From assembly GCA_040396955.1 (NCBI GenBank), contig JBBAWX010000007.1:62001-126000 (forward strand): a stretch of 64,000 nucleotides of DNA, in the 5' to 3' direction. Under the pieces are notes generated by a model that saw nothing but the letters and a program-made list of their open reading frames with translations, was not told the origin of the DNA and made no database searches. The stretch comes from UBA965 sp040396955. Lineage in GTDB: Bacteria > Chloroflexota > Chloroflexia > Chloroflexales > Roseiflexaceae. Made by a program: the position numbers and the translations under genes. Positions within the stretch are counted from its first letter, which is position 1. Every line of letters starts with the position of its first letter. This document shows positions 61,376 through 64,000 of the stretch, one piece after another.

Positions 61376-63097
61376 ATGTCAGAGAAGCGAACTGGTGCAC
61401 AGATTCTGTGTGAGGCGCTCATCCAAAACGGGGTGAATGTCATGTTTGGTATTCCAGGTGGAGCCATCATGCCGTTTTACTATGCGATGTGGGAGTACCG
61501 TGATCAACTGCGTCACGTGTTGTGCCGCCATGAGCAAGGTGCTGGCCATGCAGCCGAGGGCTATGCCCGCTCGACTGGCCAAGTTGGTGTCTGTATCGGC
61601 ACGAGTGGCCCTGGTACGACCAATTTGGTGACTCCGATTGCCGATGCCTGGATGGACAGCACGGCGATGCTGGCAATTACCGGCCAGGTCAGCAGTGCGG
61701 TGTTGGGCAAAGACGCCTTCCAAGAGACCGACATCACCGGTATCACCATGCCCATCACCAAGCACAACTACTTGATCAAAAACGTCGACGAAATCGCCTA
61801 CGCCATCAAGGAGGCCTTGCACATTGCGAGCACGGGCCGCCCTGGTCCGGTGTTGGTGGATATCACCAAAGATGCGCTTCAGGCATCCACGGTGCCCGAT
61901 TACTCCAAGAAGATTTTCACTCCCGGATACCGCCCGACGGTGCAGGGGAGCAAAAAGCAGGTCCGCAACGCCATCGACCTGATGCTGGGGAGCAAAAAGC
62001 CCTTGTTGATGATTGGCAACGGGGTCATCATGGCCAATGCAACCGCCGAAGTGCGCGCATTTGCAGAGCGCTACAAGTTGCCCGTGGTGACCACGCTCCA
62101 CGGTCTTGGCGGGTTCCCCGAAGACCACGAGTTGTGCATCGGTATGCCCGGCATGCACGGGTGGGTGCACGTGAATCGTGCCATCCAAGAGGCCGATTTC
62201 TTGCTCAACATCGGTGGCCGATTTGACGACCGCGTGACGGGCAAAGCCTCCACGTTTGCGCCAAACGCTGCCATTGTGCATGTCGACATCGATCCGTCAG
62301 AGATTGGCAAAAACATTGCTGTCGACATCCCGATTGTGGGCGATGCCAAGGTGGTGTTGATGTCGTTGCTCGAAGAAGAGCCCGAAGAGCGCAAAGTGGC
62401 GGAGTTCCACGGTCACGCCGCAGAGTGGTTGGGCAAGATTCGCGAACTGCAGCAGAAGCATCAGCACAAGCAGCAGTACCTCAATCGCCCCGACACCTCG
62501 ATGATGTTGCCCCACGATGTGTATGCGGCCATGACCAAGATGATGAACGAGCGCGGCAACTACCGCGTGGTCACCGACGTTGGTCAGCATCAGATGTGGG
62601 CGGCGCAGTTGCTCGATTGGTATCAACCCCGCACGCATATCACCAGTGGTGGTGCCGGTACGATGGGATTTGCGGTGCCAGCCGCCATGGGTGTGGCGGT
62701 GGCGCACCCCGAAGATACCGTGTGGGCGGTCTGTGGCGATGGTGGCTTCCAGATGACCAACCAGGAGATGGCCACGGTCATGCAGGAGGGCATCAAAAAC
62801 ATCAAAGTGGCCATTATCAACAACGGGTATCTCGGCATGGTGCGGCAATGGCAGGAGCTGTTTGAAAACAAGCGTTACAGCGGCACACCGTTGAGCGGTC
62901 CCAACTTCCAAAAATTGGCGGAAGCCTATGGGTGGAAGGGGATTACGGTCGAAACGGTTGATCAAATTGAAGCCGCCATCACGGAGGCATATGCCACCGA
63001 TGGTCCGGTGTTGATTGATTTCCGTGTTGAGCGTGAAGTCAACGTGTTCCCCATGGTGCCCCAAAACAAGAGCATCGGCGAGATGATTACGGAGTAG
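61376..63097 (+). CDS. ilvB: Acetolactate synthase, large (catalytic) subunit
   Basis: The product has 573 residues. It condenses two pyruvates, or pyruvate with 2-oxobutyrate, in the first shared step of valine, leucine and isoleucine synthesis. The catalytic glutamate E53 is in CRHEQGAGH, the TPP/Mg motif is GDGGFQMT near 463 followed by NNGYLGMVRQW, and FGIPGGAIMP is at 24-33. Start ATG 61376 follows GGAGGGG. The regulatory subunit gene starts immediately after its stop. Expression should depend on the leader attenuator upstream. Confidence 0.95.
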   Translation: MSEKRTGAQILCEALIQNGVNVMFGIPGGAIMPFYYAMWEYRDQLRHVLCRHEQGAGHAAEGYARSTGQVGVCIGTSGPGTTNLVTPIADAWMDSTAMLAITGQVSSAVLGKDAFQETDITGITMPITKHNYLIKNVDEIAYAIKEALHIASTGRPGPVLVDITKDALQASTVPDYSKKIFTPGYRPTVQGSKKQVRNAIDLMLGSKKPLLMIGNGVIMANATAEVRAFAERYKLPVVTTLHGLGGFPEDHELCIGMPGMHGWVHVNRAIQEADFLLNIGGRFDDRVTGKASTFAPNAAIVHVDIDPSEIGKNIAVDIPIVGDAKVVLMSLLEEEPEERKVAEFHGHAAEWLGKIRELQQKHQHKQQYLNRPDTSMMLPHDVYAAMTKMMNERGNYRVVTDVGQHQMWAAQLLDWYQPRTHITSGGAGTMGFAVPAAMGVAVAHPEDTVWAVCGDGGFQMTNQEMATVMQEGIKNIKVAIINNGYLGMVRQWQELFENKRYSGTPLSGPNFQKLAEAYGWKGITVETVDQIEAAITEAYATDGPVLIDFRVEREVNVFPMVPQNKSIGEMITE

Positions 63098-63652
63098 ATG
63101 ATGAAGACGCATACGTTGGTGGTGCTGATGCAAGATCGGCCAGGTGTGTTGAATCGTGCGGTGAGTATGTTCCGCCGCCGTGGATACAATATTGCGAGTC
63201 TGGCAGTGGGCCACACTGAGACCCCTGGCATCAGCCGGATGACGGTCGTGGTAGAATCTGACCAGATTGAGCAAGTGGTCAAACAGCTGTATCGGCTCAT
63301 CGAAGTCCTGAAAGTCAGCGATGTCACGGACGACCCGACCGTTGAGCGGGAGATGGCACTGATTAAGTTGCACGTGCCCGGGCAACAACGTGCCGAAATC
63401 GTGGCATTGACGGAGGTCTTCGGGGCCAAGATAGTCGATGTGGCCAGTAACACGATGGTCATCGAGATGACGGGTGGGCCCTCCAAGGTCGAGAATTTCA
63501 TCGACATGGTGCGACCGTTCGGTATCAAAGAGATGATGCGCACGGGGCGGATTGCCATGGTTCGCGGTCCTCGCGGGCATAGTGGCGCCGATCTTGTTGA
63601 TGCATCATGGCAGAGTGAAGGAATGGGGACCGTAGGCTCGGTCACCCAATAG
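63098..63652 (+). CDS. ilvN: Acetolactate synthase, small (regulatory) subunit
   Basis: The product has 184 residues. The N-terminal ACT domain (about 5-78, LVVLMQDRPGVLNRAVSMFRRRGYN-type, with the GVLNR loop) binds valine for feedback inhibition, and a C-terminal ALS-specific domain follows. ATG 63098 abuts the ilvB stop, so the subunits are translationally coupled. A second ATG at 63101 is also possible. Confidence 0.95.
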   Translation: MMKTHTLVVLMQDRPGVLNRAVSMFRRRGYNIASLAVGHTETPGISRMTVVVESDQIEQVVKQLYRLIEVLKVSDVTDDPTVEREMALIKLHVPGQQRAEIVALTEVFGAKIVDVASNTMVIEMTGGPSKVENFIDMVRPFGIKEMMRTGRIAMVRGPRGHSGADLVDASWQSEGMGTVGSVTQ

Positions 63653-63667
63653 CACAAAGAGGAGCAC

Positions 63668-64000
63668 ATGGCAAAGTTGTACTACGACAATCAAGCGGAC
63701 CTCGGACGTCTCCAAGGTCGCACCGTGGCCATCATCGGCTTCGGCAGTCAGGGTCACGCCCACGCACTCAACCTCAAGGAGAGTGGCGTGAAGGTGATTG
63801 TTGGTCTCTATGAAGGTTCCAAGAGCCGCAGCAAGGCCGAAGCCGCTGGTTTGACCGTGATGAATGTGTCCGACGCTGCCAAGGCGGCCGACGTGATCAT
63901 GATTTTGACCCCCGACACCACCCAGGCCAAGACCTACAACGACGAAATTGCTCAGCACATGGTGCCCGGCAAGACGTTGATGTTTGCCCATGGCTTCAAC
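63668..64000 (+). CDS. ilvC: Ketol-acid reductoisomerase (3' truncated by window end)
   Basis: The first 111 codons are in the window. MAKLYYDNQADL and the NADPH-binding motif GFGSQGHAHA at about residues 24-33 are diagnostic. The enzyme rearranges and reduces acetolactate, the second step of the pathway. Start ATG 63668 follows GAGGAG; it is 15 bases after ilvN, completing the ilvBNC order. Confidence 0.96.
   Translation, partial: MAKLYYDNQADLGRLQGRTVAIIGFGSQGHAHALNLKESGVKVIVGLYEGSKSRSKAEAAGLTVMNVSDAAKAADVIMILTPDTTQAKTYNDEIAQHMVPGKTLMFAHGFN

Noticed and set aside
62297..63580. Minus-strand open frame of 427 codons rich in His and Asp
   Set aside because: Its His/Asp-rich composition is what the antisense of the GC-biased ilvB-ilvN genes produces; both plus-strand genes are certain.
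1..64000. CRISPR arrays, tRNA genes, insertion sequences
   Set aside because: I saw no regularly spaced repeats, no cloverleaf with a typical T-arm, and no transposase gene; a tRNA-specific scan could still find a missed one.

Overview
This is a compact bacterial window: about 56 protein genes on both strands, no intergenic gap over about 210 bases, and no tRNA, rRNA, CRISPR array, insertion sequence or phage module that I could recognise. Most starts are preceded by strong AAGGAGG-type ribosome binding sites. Several operons have ATGA stop/start overlaps, and many gene ends carry long, perfect intergenic hairpins. The mix of genes suggests a free-living member of the Chloroflexota (Chloroflexia-like): a PucR regulator, a BMP-type nucleoside ABC importer, tandem PatB/MalY lyases, zinc-type S18, an orphan multi-pass FtsX permease, and membrane 7TM-GAF-HTH regulators. 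That assignment is inference from gene content; no rRNA is present to settle it.

Layout. 1-6.3 kb: the 3' end of a GalU-like nucleotidyltransferase, a very large GHMP-kinase/UDPGP-pyrophosphorylase fusion, a coupled Eis-like acetyltransferase and a PucR regulator. 6.3-14.4 kb: SDR oxidoreductase, small helical protein, cysteine synthase, degenerate aminoglycoside-phosphotransferase-like protein, CDF metal exporter, PriA helicase and a divergent PD-(D/E)XK nuclease-like protein. 14.4-26.8 kb: rpsF-rpsR, a parvulin foldase, membrane proteins, HtpX, a membrane regulator, dihydrolipoamide dehydrogenase, a Cys-cluster small protein, another SDR, a PsbP-like protein and a large FtsX permease. 26.9-34.4 kb: two tandem PatB-type lyases and a complete BMP importer (lipoprotein, double ATPase, two permeases). 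34.5-46 kb: PolA, SerC, DinB-like, alpha/beta hydrolase, lactonase-like MBL protein, SDR, Ada, polysaccharide deacetylase, WecE and a GNAT protein. 45.7-50.1 kb: an EamA exporter-amidase-M20 operon with a divergent arginase-family gene. 50.2-61.2 kb: TspO-like protein, GH51 arabinofuranosidase, YbjN-like protein plus leaderless HtrA protease, an FKBP-Rieske oxygenase operon, a GT39-like membrane glycosyltransferase, a PhyH dioxygenase and a 654-residue protein of unknown family. 61.1-64 kb: the ilvB-ilvN-ilvC branched-chain amino acid operon, with ilvC cut by the window end.

The most interesting signal is upstream of ilvB. A near-consensus promoter lies inside the end of the preceding gene. 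A 24-codon open reading frame follows with its own ribosome binding site and GTG start, and 12 of its residues 7-22 are Leu, Val or Ile. Its stop codon is followed at once by a segment that can form an antiterminator with the left arm of an intrinsic terminator placed just before ilvB. This is the architecture of ribosome-mediated attenuation by branched-chain amino acid supply. I read it directly from the sequence; I do not know of it being described in this lineage.
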